DNA from: Gemmataceae bacterium
GTDB lineage: Bacteria > Planctomycetota > Planctomycetia > Gemmatales > Gemmataceae
DNA length: 64,000 nt
Assembly (NCBI GenBank): GCA_022842245.1
Contig: JALHPZ010000007.1
Span: forward strand, 7,378 to 71,377
Direction: 5' to 3'
The notes under the pieces are model-generated. The model saw nothing but the letters and a program-made list of their open reading frames with translations, did no database searches and had not been told where the DNA came from. Below, in pieces: positions 19,639 through 27,950 of this stretch. The position numbers were made by a program, and so were the translations under genes. Numbering within the stretch: position 1 is the first letter of the stretch; each line of letters opens with the position of its first letter.

Positions 19639-22600
19639 TCAGGCGGCGCGGGACGCGGGGCGGTCCGGCGCGTTTTCGGCGGCGAATCGCACCAGTTTCT
19701 CCCAGGCGTCGGCGGGGCAGGGGAACTGCTCGATCAGTTGGGACAGGTCGCGTGCCAGTTCCGCCGCATCGGCATAGGGCCGATCGATTGCGACGACGTC
19801 GCCCATCGAAGGTTCCGCGCCGATCTCCAGGCGTCGGATGACCGTGGTGAGTTCGGCGGGGAACGGTTTGGACCGCGCGCCGCGCCGCCGGGCGGCCAGT
19901 TGCGACCAGCCGAACGCGGTTCGGCCCAGCGCGCGGAGATCGCCGGCCGGTGTTGGCTCCACGGCATGCGGCGCGCCGGCCAGCCAGTATGGCTCGCCGA
20001 ACCCCTGGACCTTCAACGTGCCATCCGTCGAGAGCACGAAGGAATCCGCGGTCAACCGGCCGTGAACGAATCCCGCACGATGCGCGTGGAGGATCCCCTT
20101 CGTCGCGTCCGCCAGCAATCGGACCCACAAACCCGGATTGGCCACGATCGGAGGCCAATCGCCCGAGACCAGTCCGGGCACCCATTCCTGCAAGGCGGCC
20201 GGCCGGCCTTGGATTTCCAGCACCTCGAGCGTGTTGACCAGATTGGGATGGCTCGCCTCCGCCATCGTCGCAAAGCGCTGTCGAAATTCGTCCGGGTGGA
20301 CGCCGTCTTGCATTTCGGCGTCGCCGAGGTGGCAAAGGATGTACAGGCCGCGCGTCGGGCCGCCGGGCCGCGCCGGATCGAAAACCCGATAGGTCGTCTC
20401 GCGCGAGGTGACCCGGAGCCGGTCGATGACCCGCAGCCGGTCGAGCATCAACCCGTCGAGGCTTCCCGCTTCGATCAGGGCGAGTTGAAAAACCGTCAGC
20501 GCTCCGCTGGCAAGCAGGGTCTGCCGCAACGATTTGCGTTGGCGGCGGGCTTCCTCGGTCAGCGCGTCGAGCGTGTTCGCGTCGACGAGGCCGCGTGCGA
20601 CCAGCAACTCGCCCAATTGGCGGTCGCCCGGCTCCGGTTCACCGGCGTCCTCCGCGACCACATCCGTCGTTTCCGATCGCCAATCCGGCATGTCGGAGTC
20701 GTCGACGGCGCGACCGGCCGCCAGCTCCCGCAGCTTTCGGCGATACCACTCGCGCATGTCCGCGAGGTGCCGTTCCATCTCGGTGCGTTTCTCGACCGCC
20801 AGTCGCCGCTCCGTTTCGACTTCGCGCGATCGGCGCTCAAGGTCCGCCCGGATCGCCTCGATTTCCTGCACCGCTTCGTCCACGTCGGTACCTTTGCGTT
20901 CGATCCGGTCGCGGGCGGAATCGAACTGGCCGCGCAGCTCCGCGATTTTCGATTGCCAGTCGAGCAGTTGCTGGCGGAAGCCGGCGACGGCAAGCCGATG
21001 CTCCGATCGGGCCGATTCCAGTTCCTGGGCGTGTTGGCGCACCTGCTCGGCCTCGACCCGCGCCCGACTGCGCTCCGCGTCGAGTTCCTCGCGGGATTGC
21101 TTCGCGAAGGCGTGCAATTCCGCGAGATGCCCGCGAAGGACTTCGCGCGCCGCTGCCAGTCGATCCAAGGATTCCGCCGCGCCCCGTTCGAGGTCCGGTG
21201 CCTGCGCCCGCAGTTCGGCGAACTGGGCCGCGATGCGGGCATGCAGTTCGTCCGATTCCCGGCGATCGACGAGGTGCGCTTGAATGGCATGCGTACGATC
21301 GGACTCGAACTGCTCGCGCGCCGCGGCCAGCGCCGCGCGCTCGGTCGCAACGGCTTCGCCGGCCTCCCGCAATCGGGCCACTTGCCGCTCGAGCGTCGAT
21401 TCCCGCTCCGCGAGGGTGGCGCTCCGCTCCTCCAATTCCTTGGCGCGCGTGTCGAGATCCCGTTGTTCCCTTCGCTCGCGTTCGTCGTTGCGATTTCGCT
21501 CGGTTTCGAGGTTTTCCCGGAGCCGGGCGGCGACGGCGAGTTCCTCGGCGAGTTTCGCCCGCAGTTCATCCAGCTCGCCGGACCGTCTTGCCAGCTCCTC
21601 GGATCGCCGGCGCAATTGTTCCTGAAATTCCAGCCGCGCGGAATCGCCGTCGCCCAACAGGGCTTCGCGCTCCCGTACGGCCTCGCGGTCGCGTTCCAGT
21701 CGCTCCTGCAGTTCCGCCGCCTGTGCCAGTCGCGATTTCAAGAGCGCGACTTGCTCGGCGAATTCGGCACTGCGTTCGTCCAGTTCCAGTTCGCGACGCC
21801 GCACGCGTTCTTCGGTTTCGTGCAACTCGTCGAGCCTGTTTGCAAGCAGTGCACTCCGCTCCGCCGCGGTTCGCAACTCGTCCGCGCCCTCGTCGCGGAC
21901 TTGCCCGAGTTCCGCTCGCACGCGCTCGGCTTCGCGCAGGCGGTCGTCCAGCTCACGCCGCGCCGCTTCGAATTTCGCCCGGTCAGCCGCGAGACGTTCG
22001 CCCTCGGATTCGATTTCGTCCTGGCGTCGGGCCAGAGTCGCCCGCAACATCGCCAGCGATGCGGCCTGCGATTCCAGCAAGGCGCCGCGCTCGGCCAGTT
22101 CGGCGTCGCGACGATCGATCTCGGAACGTCGGGCGTCGATGCGCTCCGCCTCCAAGTTCAGGCGAGCCTGTTCCGCTTCGGCGAGCCGCAGCGTCTCTTC
22201 CCATTCACGGCTCGTGCGTTCGAGCAGGTCGTGCCGTTCGTTGACTTCCGCCGTGCGTCCGTCGATGGCAGCCACGCGCCGCTCGAATTCGGCCCGCTGC
22301 CGGTCGAAGCGGAGCAGATCCTCTTTGTGTTGATCCCGCTCGGCGGTGAGGGCTTCCCGCTCGGCGCGATGCTGCGCTTCGCGGCGGGTCACCTCCGCAT
22401 GGCGTTCCAACAGTGCCGCATCCAGCTCTTTCAGTCGAGCGAATTGCCATTTGCGCTCGTCCTCCAGAGCTTCGCGGTCGCGCTTGGCCTCGTCCCGCAA
22501 GGCCGCCAGCGTACCTTCGCGTTCGGCCAACTCGGCGCGTGCCGCCTCGATCCGCTCCCGTTCCAACCGCAATGCGGCCAGCCGCGGCTCGGCCTCGCGC

Positions 22601-23358
22601 ACGTCGGCCTCGAATTGCAACCGCTGACGCGCGATCGTTTCCTCAAGACCGGCGATCCGGTCCTGAAACTCGCGATCCGCCCGCTCCCGCCGGGCCTCCA
22701 GCTCGTTCTCCAGTTCGGTTCGCCGTCGCGCGATCTCGTCCTCGAGCGCGCCGAACCGGCGATCGTATTCGTGGGCGAGTTCGCGTTCCCGAGCCGAGAC
22801 GGCCGCCTCGCGCCGCAACAACTCGGCCGCTTCCGGCACGCCGCGCAGCTCGGCCTCCATCTCCATCTTGCGGCGATACCAGATCGCCCGCTCTTCATCC
22901 AGTTCGCGGGCCTGTCGTTCCAATTCAGCCCGTTGATCCGCCAAGTTATCGGTCGATGTCGTCTTCTCTTCCGGCTCGTCCTCGGCAAACGTCACCAGTC
23001 TTGGCAGTTGTGGTTGCGATTCGGCGAAAATCACGCGGATTTCGGCAGGGCCGGCGCGGACGACGTCGCCATCCTGCACGGGCACGGGCGCGGAGCCGCC
23101 GAGCGGTTGATCATTCAGGTAGACGGGCACGGTCGGCGAGAGCTTGCGAACGCGCAGACCGTCGTCGGAACGGGAGAACTGGCAGACGACGGGCGGGAAC
23201 TGCCGATCGGCGAGGCGGAGGTCGCAGCCGATCGCGGTGCCGACGAGGAACTCGCCATCGCCGATCGTGTAACCGCGCGCGGGGCCGTTTCCAATGCGAA
23301 CGTCCAGTCGGACGCCGGCATCGTCGGGCGGCGGGGGAGCGGGCAAGAAGGCCAACAT
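19639..23358 (-). CDS. FHA - coiled coil - pseudokinase protein
   Basis: The 1239-aa protein has three parts. Residues ~17-115 form an FHA-like domain (GDGEFLVGTAIGCDLRLAD, YLNDQPLGG), which usually binds phosphothreonine. Residues ~130-880 are a nearly uninterrupted Glu/Arg-rich coiled coil. Residues ~910-960 resemble an MshEN/GspE N-terminal module (LGELLVARGLVDANTLDAL), and ~975-1215 a protein-kinase fold. The kinase HRD motif reads HGR (1099-1101), DFG reads QGFGEP, and no VAIK lysine is evident, so it is probably catalytically dead. It lies close to an active kinase gene and downstream of tatA on the same strand. The ATG at 23358 is the preferred start; a TTG at 23436 would add 26 residues. 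Confidence 0.85.
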   Translation of the reverse strand: MLAFLPAPPPPDDAGVRLDVRIGNGPARGYTIGDGEFLVGTAIGCDLRLADRQFPPVVCQFSRSDDGLRVRKLSPTVPVYLNDQPLGGSAPVPVQDGDVVRAGPAEIRVIFAESQPQLPRLVTFAEDEPEEKTTSTDNLADQRAELERQARELDEERAIWYRRKMEMEAELRGVPEAAELLRREAAVSARERELAHEYDRRFGALEDEIARRRTELENELEARRERADREFQDRIAGLEETIARQRLQFEADVREAEPRLAALRLERERIEAARAELAEREGTLAALRDEAKRDREALEDERKWQFARLKELDAALLERHAEVTRREAQHRAEREALTAERDQHKEDLLRFDRQRAEFERRVAAIDGRTAEVNERHDLLERTSREWEETLRLAEAEQARLNLEAERIDARRSEIDRRDAELAERGALLESQAASLAMLRATLARRQDEIESEGERLAADRAKFEAARRELDDRLREAERVRAELGQVRDEGADELRTAAERSALLANRLDELHETEERVRRRELELDERSAEFAEQVALLKSRLAQAAELQERLERDREAVREREALLGDGDSARLEFQEQLRRRSEELARRSGELDELRAKLAEELAVAARLRENLETERNRNDERERREQRDLDTRAKELEERSATLAERESTLERQVARLREAGEAVATERAALAAAREQFESDRTHAIQAHLVDRRESDELHARIAAQFAELRAQAPDLERGAAESLDRLAAAREVLRGHLAELHAFAKQSREELDAERSRARVEAEQVRQHAQELESARSEHRLAVAGFRQQLLDWQSKIAELRGQFDSARDRIERKGTDVDEAVQEIEAIRADLERRSREVETERRLAVEKRTEMERHLADMREWYRRKLRELAAGRAVDDSDMPDWRSETTDVVAEDAGEPEPGDRQLGELLVARGLVDANTLDALTEEARRQRKSLRQTLLASGALTVFQLALIEAGSLDGLMLDRLRVIDRLRVTSRETTYRVFDPARPGGPTRGLYILCHLGDAEMQDGVHPDEFRQRFATMAEASHPNLVNTLEVLEIQGRPAALQEWVPGLVSGDWPPIVANPGLWVRLLADATKGILHAHRAGFVHGRLTADSFVLSTDGTLKVQGFGEPYWLAGAPHAVEPTPAGDLRALGRTAFGWSQLAARRRGARSKPFPAELTTVIRRLEIGAEPSMGDVVAIDRPYADAAELARDLSQLIEQFPCPADAWEKLVRFAAENAPDRPASRAA

Positions 23359-23493
23359 CGGTACGGTCCGCTTCCGTGCGGGCGGGGTCGGTCCCGTCGG
23401 GATTGGAACGAATCCGGGCGTTCCCCGCAAGCCCAACTGGAAATGGAGCGACCCCGGGCCAGCCGGGGTCGTCGTGAAAGTTTTGAAGTTCGA

Positions 23494-23772
23494 TCAAACG
23501 CGGGGCGGAAGGTCGGCGTCATCGAAACGTGGGGCACTCGGTTGGGTGATTCGCTGGGGCGGCTTGACCGATTCCGGCTCGATGGCGGGTCGGCTCGGCG
23601 AATCGGTGTTCACTTCCTCTTCAATCCCCTTCATCCCCTTCTTGAATTCGACGATCGACTTGCCGACCGAACGGCCGATTTCCGGCAGTTTCCGGCCGAA
23701 GAGCAACACGCCGAGCAGCACGAGCAGCAGGATTTCCTGAGGGCCGATCTGATTGAAGATACCGTACAACAT
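23494..23772 (-). CDS. tatA: Sec-independent translocase subunit TatA
   Basis: The 92-aa protein has the TatA layout: a short N-terminus, one transmembrane helix (QEILLLVLLGVLLFG, residues ~12-26), the hinge FGRKLPEIGRSVGKSI, an amphipathic helix (VEFKKGMKGIEEEV) and a polar tail. TatA forms the pore of the twin-arginine translocase for folded proteins; Tat-like RR motifs occur in the DUF1501 proteins of this window. The ATG at 23772 is preceded by GGAGG. No tatB or tatC gene is adjacent. The downstream FHA gene is co-directional, 135 bp away. Confidence 0.93.
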   Translation of the reverse strand: MLYGIFNQIGPQEILLLVLLGVLLFGRKLPEIGRSVGKSIVEFKKGMKGIEEEVNTDSPSRPAIEPESVKPPQRITQPSAPRFDDADLPPRV

Positions 23773-24021
23773 GGGAGCCTCCACGTCGGTGGGGTGGTCG
23801 CGAAACATGGTGGAGGTTGAAGGTAACCCCGCCAGAACAGGGGTGCCGCCGGGCCGGAGTGTTCGGGCCGGGCGCACGGTGGGTGCTTGCAAGCAATTCT
23901 AGTATATCTGCGCCAAGGCGGATCGGGCAAGCGGACCGGCCGGAAAATCGGCGATCCAGCCGACCTTGACCCCGTTCCCGCGTCCGGCTATCGCACGCCG
24001 ACTTCGCACCGGAGCGCCCGC

Positions 24022-24462
24022 GTGGTTCGGCTTCGTAACACGATCGTCGGTATCGCCCTGATTTTCGCTGCCGGGACCGGCTGCGTCGAACGGCGGTTCG
24101 TCGTGCAGGCGAACGTACCGGGGGCGCTCGTCTCGGTCAACAACCAGCCGGTCGGTCCCAGCCCGGCAGATATCCGCTGGGACTACACCGGCGTCTACGA
24201 GTTCCGCGCCGTCGCCCAAGGGTACGAACCGCTCGTCCAACGCGTCCGCATCCGGCCGAAGTGGTACGAATATCCGGGCCTCGATTTCTTCTTCGAGGCG
24301 ATCTGGCCGTTCCACATCGAGGACGTCCGCCGCATCGCGCTGGAGTTGCAGCCATCGCAACCTGTGCGCACCGACGAGTTGCTGGACGCCGCGAACGAAC
24401 TGCGCGACCGTGGCCAGAGCCTCCCGCCGGCGAAGTACGACGATCCGAAGACGAAGCGGTAA
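24022..24462 (+). CDS. PEGA-domain lipoprotein
   Basis: The 146-aa product starts at a GTG with GGAG seven bases upstream; the signal sequence VRLRNTIVGIALIFAAGTGC has a good lipobox (AGTGC). The mature part contains a PEGA domain (VVQANVPGALVSVNNQPVG, then YEFRAVAQGYEPLVQRVRI), a surface-layer-associated beta domain. The segment FFEAIWPFHIEDVRRI resembles planctomycete lipoproteins with the same layout. An upstream in-frame start at 23887 would hide the signal peptide and was rejected. Its stop is one base from the stop of convergent pheS. Confidence 0.82.
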   Translation: MVRLRNTIVGIALIFAAGTGCVERRFVVQANVPGALVSVNNQPVGPSPADIRWDYTGVYEFRAVAQGYEPLVQRVRIRPKWYEYPGLDFFFEAIWPFHIEDVRRIALELQPSQPVRTDELLDAANELRDRGQSLPPAKYDDPKTKR

Positions 24463-24463
24463 C

Positions 24464-25492
24464 TCAGAACTGTTCCAAGAACCGGCGATCGTTCTGCCAG
24501 AAGAGGCGGATGTCATCGATCGCGTGCTTGAGCATCAGCATCCGCTGCGGTCCCATGCCGAATGCGAAACCGGTGACTTTGTCCGGGTCGTAACCGCCGT
24601 TGCGTAGTACCGTCGGGTGGACCATTCCCGCGCCGAGAATCTCCAGCCAGCCGGTGCCCTTCGTCAGGCGGTCGCGGTTCGGGTCGTCCTTCGGCCAGTC
24701 GATGTCCACTTCGATCGACGGCTCCGTGAACGGGAAGTAGCTGCTGCGGATGCGGACCTGCCGATCGGGGCCGAACATGCGGCGGGCGAACGCCGTGATC
24801 GTGCCCTTCAGGTCCGCCATTGTCACGCCTTCGCCTATGACCAAGCCTTCCACCTGCAGGAACTGGATCTCGCTACGCGTGCTGATCGCCTCGTTCCGAT
24901 AGCACATGCCTGGGAGGATGACGCGGATCGGCTCCGGGCAGCGTTCGCGCATGACGTGGATCTGACCGGGCGACGTGTGCGTGCGCAGGATCGTGCCGGG
25001 AGTGGTCGTGAAGAAGGTATCCCACATGTCGCGGGCGGGATGGTGCGGCGGCATGTTGAGTTGTTCGAAGTTGAGATCGTCGGATTCGACTTCGCGGGAA
25101 CGGTAGATCTGGAATCCGAGGTCGCCGAAGATGCGATAGATGTCGCGCAAGATCTGCGTGGCGGGGTGGAGCCGGCCTCTCGGGCGCGTCCGCCCCGGTA
25201 GCGTGGCGTCGAGTGGGGCCTCGTTCAGGCTGGCGAGCAGCGCCTTCTCCTTGGCGGCATCGAGCGCCGTCGCGTAGGCCGACTCGAGCGCCACCTTGAC
25301 GCGGTTCGCCTCCTGACCGTAGGCGGCGCGTTGCTCCTTCGGGACCTTGCCGATGCCGGCGAGGGCCGCCTTCATCAGCCCCTTGTCGCCGAAGTACTTG
25401 GTGTTCCACGCCCGCAACGCGGCCTCGTCCGTGAAGGTCGAAAGTTCCACGAGGCCCGATGATTCCAGTTCGGCCAGCGCATCCATCGACAT
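24464..25492 (-). CDS. pheS: Phenylalanine--tRNA ligase alpha subunit
   Basis: The 342-aa length is standard. The N-terminal coiled coil is followed by class II motifs: HPATQILRDIYRIFGDLGF, the motif 1 region DDLNFEQLNMPPHHPARDMWDTFF, motif 2 (EPIRVILPGMCYRNEAISTRSEIQF) and motif 3 (GFAFGMGPQRMLML). The enzyme charges tRNA-Phe as an alpha2/beta2 tetramer; pheT is not in the window, so the subunits are unlinked here or it lies elsewhere. A long inverted repeat lies just upstream, separating it from the aldolase gene. Confidence 0.97.
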   Translation of the reverse strand: MSMDALAELESSGLVELSTFTDEAALRAWNTKYFGDKGLMKAALAGIGKVPKEQRAAYGQEANRVKVALESAYATALDAAKEKALLASLNEAPLDATLPGRTRPRGRLHPATQILRDIYRIFGDLGFQIYRSREVESDDLNFEQLNMPPHHPARDMWDTFFTTTPGTILRTHTSPGQIHVMRERCPEPIRVILPGMCYRNEAISTRSEIQFLQVEGLVIGEGVTMADLKGTITAFARRMFGPDRQVRIRSSYFPFTEPSIEVDIDWPKDDPNRDRLTKGTGWLEILGAGMVHPTVLRNGGYDPDKVTGFAFGMGPQRMLMLKHAIDDIRLFWQNDRRFLEQF

Positions 25493-25512
25493 GCCACGCG
25501 CTCCAAAAAACC

Positions 25513-25586
25513 GTAGGGCGGGTCGAGTCTTCGACGACCCGCCGTGAGTGGTTCCGGCGGGTCGTCGAAGACTCGACCCGCCCTAC
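25513..25586. repeat. 74-bp inverted repeat with perfect 31-bp arms
   Basis: Arms 25513-25543 and 25556-25586 are exact reverse complements around a 12-bp loop. Each arm is itself a smaller palindrome (GGCGGGTCG...CGACCCGCC), so a cruciform or nested hairpin is possible. It sits between the end of eda and the start of pheS, both minus strand. There is no T-run. It resembles a REP/REPIN-type dispersed element more than a plain terminator; copy number cannot be judged from one window. Confidence 0.85.
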
Positions 25587-25606
25587 AAGTCAAATTTAAT
25601 CGACCG

Positions 25607-26251
25607 TCAACCCCGCGCCGCCTTCACGGCGTCAACGTATTGCTTCGCCAGGTCGCGGATGGCATCGAAATTCCCGGTTGTCACGAGCTTCGCATCCACG
25701 AGTTGCCCGCCGACGCCCAGACACACGGCCCCGGCCTTCAGATATTCGCCCGCCGTCGTTAAATCCACGCCGCCGGTCGGCATCAGCTTCACCTGCGGCA
25801 GCGGCCCGCGCATCGCCCGGAAGAACGCCGGGCCGAGGATGTCCGCCGGGAACACCTTCACGATGTCCGCACCGGCTTCCCATGCGGTCAGGATTTCCGT
25901 CGGCGTGAATGCGCCGGGCATCACGAGTTTGTCGTACCGACGGGCCATGCGGATGACATCGACGTTCACGGCCGGCGAGACGAGGAACTCCGCCCCGGCC
26001 AGGATCGCGGCGCGGGCCGTCTCGGCGTCCAGCACGGTGCCGGCGCCGAGCAGAACGCGGTCGCCAAGTTGACGCTTCGCCTCACGGATGACGCTAAGGG
26101 CGTCCGGCACCGTGAAGGTGACTTCGGCGACCGTGATGCCGCCATCCGCGATGGCCTTGAGGACGTTCACAAGCGGCCCCGGATCCGCAAAGCGGACAAC
26201 CGCCACGAGGCCACACTCGATTACCCGTTGAAGATTCTGTTCGCGTGCCAT
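25607..26251 (-). CDS. eda: KDPG/KHG aldolase
   Basis: The 214-aa protein belongs to the 2-keto-3-deoxy-6-phosphogluconate / 4-hydroxy-2-oxoglutarate aldolase family. The Schiff-base Lys132 lies in VKVFPAD, the acid-base Glu43 in VAEVTF, and GAGTVLD and PTGGV phosphate-binding motifs are present. It splits KDPG to pyruvate and glyceraldehyde-3-phosphate (Entner-Doudoroff) or acts on related 2-keto-3-deoxy sugar acids; which substrate cannot be told, and no edd or kdgK gene is adjacent. It is followed by the inverted repeat and pheS. Confidence 0.93.
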   Translation of the reverse strand: MAREQNLQRVIECGLVAVVRFADPGPLVNVLKAIADGGITVAEVTFTVPDALSVIREAKRQLGDRVLLGAGTVLDAETARAAILAGAEFLVSPAVNVDVIRMARRYDKLVMPGAFTPTEILTAWEAGADIVKVFPADILGPAFFRAMRGPLPQVKLMPTGGVDLTTAGEYLKAGAVCLGVGGQLVDAKLVTTGNFDAIRDLAKQYVDAVKAARG

Positions 26252-26276
26252 GGGGTGATTGTAGAACCTGCGGCCG

Positions 26277-27905
26277 TCACACGCTGCTCCGCAGACGGAG
26301 GATGGGGCGGACCAGCAGCAAGAGGATGCCGCAGGTCATTGCGGCCGCGCCGAAAAAGAGGTACTTCGGCAATTCGCGATTGTCGTAATCGGTCGTGGGC
26401 GTCATTCCCGCCGGAACGAGGTCGAAGTGGGTCACGCCAGCGGTTGTGAATTTCGATACGTCGACTTGCTGCCCGTTCGGTTTCACGGAGACCGTCTTGT
26501 GCAGTTCGAGGATCGCATCGGTCGTTTTGCTTTCGAATACATCCTTCACGATATCGCGGAAACCAACGGTATGTTCGCGGTCCGGTCTCGCGCCGCCGTT
26601 CACAATCTTCCCCTCGGCCGTCGTCACTTCAAAGTAGACCGGGCGACCGTGCTGGAGTTCGAGCACGGTCAGCTCGCCGCTAGCGACCGGGGTACGGTCC
26701 GTCACTTCCGGCGCGAGGCCGAAGCTCTGCGCCGCGAGCACGACGACGAAAAAGAGCAGCGACGCCGAGATCGCACCGACGATGTTCACGGCGTTGCTGG
26801 CGGCGATCATCTCGCCCTTCTTCTCCTTCGGGGCCTTGTGCTGGAGCAGCGTGAAGAGCGGTACGATGTAAAAGCCCGTGAACGCCCCGATGGCGACGAT
26901 GCAGCAAACGAGCGTCGGGACGCGGTCGATGAAGCTGGCGGCTCCGATGAGGGCTACGATCATGCCGACGGCACCGAGGAGCACGAGGCGTAGTTCTACA
27001 CGCTTGCCGGAAAGGAAACCCGCCGCGGGGCTGCCGAGGCCGATCCCAAGCGCCACGGTGCCGACGACGACGCTGGTCTTGAGTTCGTCCCAGCGCGGGT
27101 TCTGCGATTCGCCGAGCATGTACACGGCCGCGCGCATGAAGGCGACGACGAAGGTGAAGAACGCGATCCCCTGGGCCGCGAGTCGGAGCGCCGGGTCGGC
27201 GAAGAGCTGTTTCACATTGCCGACGATCGGGCCGTAGACAAACTTCGGGAAGGGGCGCGTAGGGTTGGCGGCGGGCATCTTTTGGATGAGAAAGCTGGCG
27301 ACGGCGCCGACGATCGCAAGGCCGACGAGAATGACACCGATGACGACTTCGTTGCCGAGGAAAAGGTACGAGAGCACGCCGCCGGAAACGGTACCGAGGA
27401 TCACGGCGAGGAAGGAGAGCGATTCGAGCAGACCGTTTCCCTTTGAAAGCAGGTGCGGCGGCAGGATTTCGGGCATGACCCCGTACTTGGCCGGGACGAA
27501 AAAGGCGGAGTGCGTACCCATGAGGAAGACCGTGGCGAGGACGATCCAGGGGCCGAGCGTCGGTTCGCCGTGGCGGCCGAGGTAGAAGCCGGCGAGCGCG
27601 ACGAGCGTGATCCCGACTTCGGCGAGCTTCCAGAAGATGAGTGCGGAACGCTTCGGGTAGCGGTCGGCGAGCCAGCCGGCGACGGTGCAGAAGATCGCCC
27701 ACGGGGCGTAGAAAAGGATCGGCATCAGTGAGATGGCCGAGCGTTCCGTGAGCGCCTGCGTATTGATGGCGTAGAACATCGCGGCGGCGTGGATCGCCTG
27801 GTCGTTGAAGGCCGCGAGGAACTGCGCGACGAGCAGGCCGATGAAGGTTCGATTGGCGAGCGTGCCGGTTTTCGGCACATCGGATGCGGGTTCGGATTCG
27901 TGCAT
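26277..27905 (-). CDS. MFS transporter, LplT-like
   Basis: The 542-aa membrane protein resembles lysophospholipid transporter LplT: LLVAQFLAAFNDQAIHAAAM in TM1, HSAFFVPAKYGVMPEILPPH and LLSKGNGLLESLSFLAVILG in the N-terminal half. In E. coli LplT flips lysophospholipids inward for reacylation by Aas. This copy is longer (LplT is about 400 aa) because a soluble stretch of roughly 110 residues (~403-515), rich in Val/Thr, lies before the final transmembrane helix. An Aas-like acyltransferase/ligase gene occurs at 59472-62102, a possible partner in the same pathway. Substrate specificity is inferred. Confidence 0.8.
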   Translation of the reverse strand: MHESEPASDVPKTGTLANRTFIGLLVAQFLAAFNDQAIHAAAMFYAINTQALTERSAISLMPILFYAPWAIFCTVAGWLADRYPKRSALIFWKLAEVGITLVALAGFYLGRHGEPTLGPWIVLATVFLMGTHSAFFVPAKYGVMPEILPPHLLSKGNGLLESLSFLAVILGTVSGGVLSYLFLGNEVVIGVILVGLAIVGAVASFLIQKMPAANPTRPFPKFVYGPIVGNVKQLFADPALRLAAQGIAFFTFVVAFMRAAVYMLGESQNPRWDELKTSVVVGTVALGIGLGSPAAGFLSGKRVELRLVLLGAVGMIVALIGAASFIDRVPTLVCCIVAIGAFTGFYIVPLFTLLQHKAPKEKKGEMIAASNAVNIVGAISASLLFFVVVLAAQSFGLAPEVTDRTPVASGELTVLELQHGRPVYFEVTTAEGKIVNGGARPDREHTVGFRDIVKDVFESKTTDAILELHKTVSVKPNGQQVDVSKFTTAGVTHFDLVPAGMTPTTDYDNRELPKYLFFGAAAMTCGILLLLVRPILRLRSSV

Positions 27906-27950
27906 CGGAACAGTTTATGATCGGGCGACGCTTTGGAGGACGGAGTCAAC

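Noticed and set aside
19738..23820. A 1360-codon open frame on the plus strand opposite the FHA/coiled-coil gene
   Set aside because: It is the shadow of a GC-rich, Glu/Arg-repetitive coding strand. Its translation has no recognisable domain, while the minus strand encodes a clear FHA, coiled coil and kinase fold.
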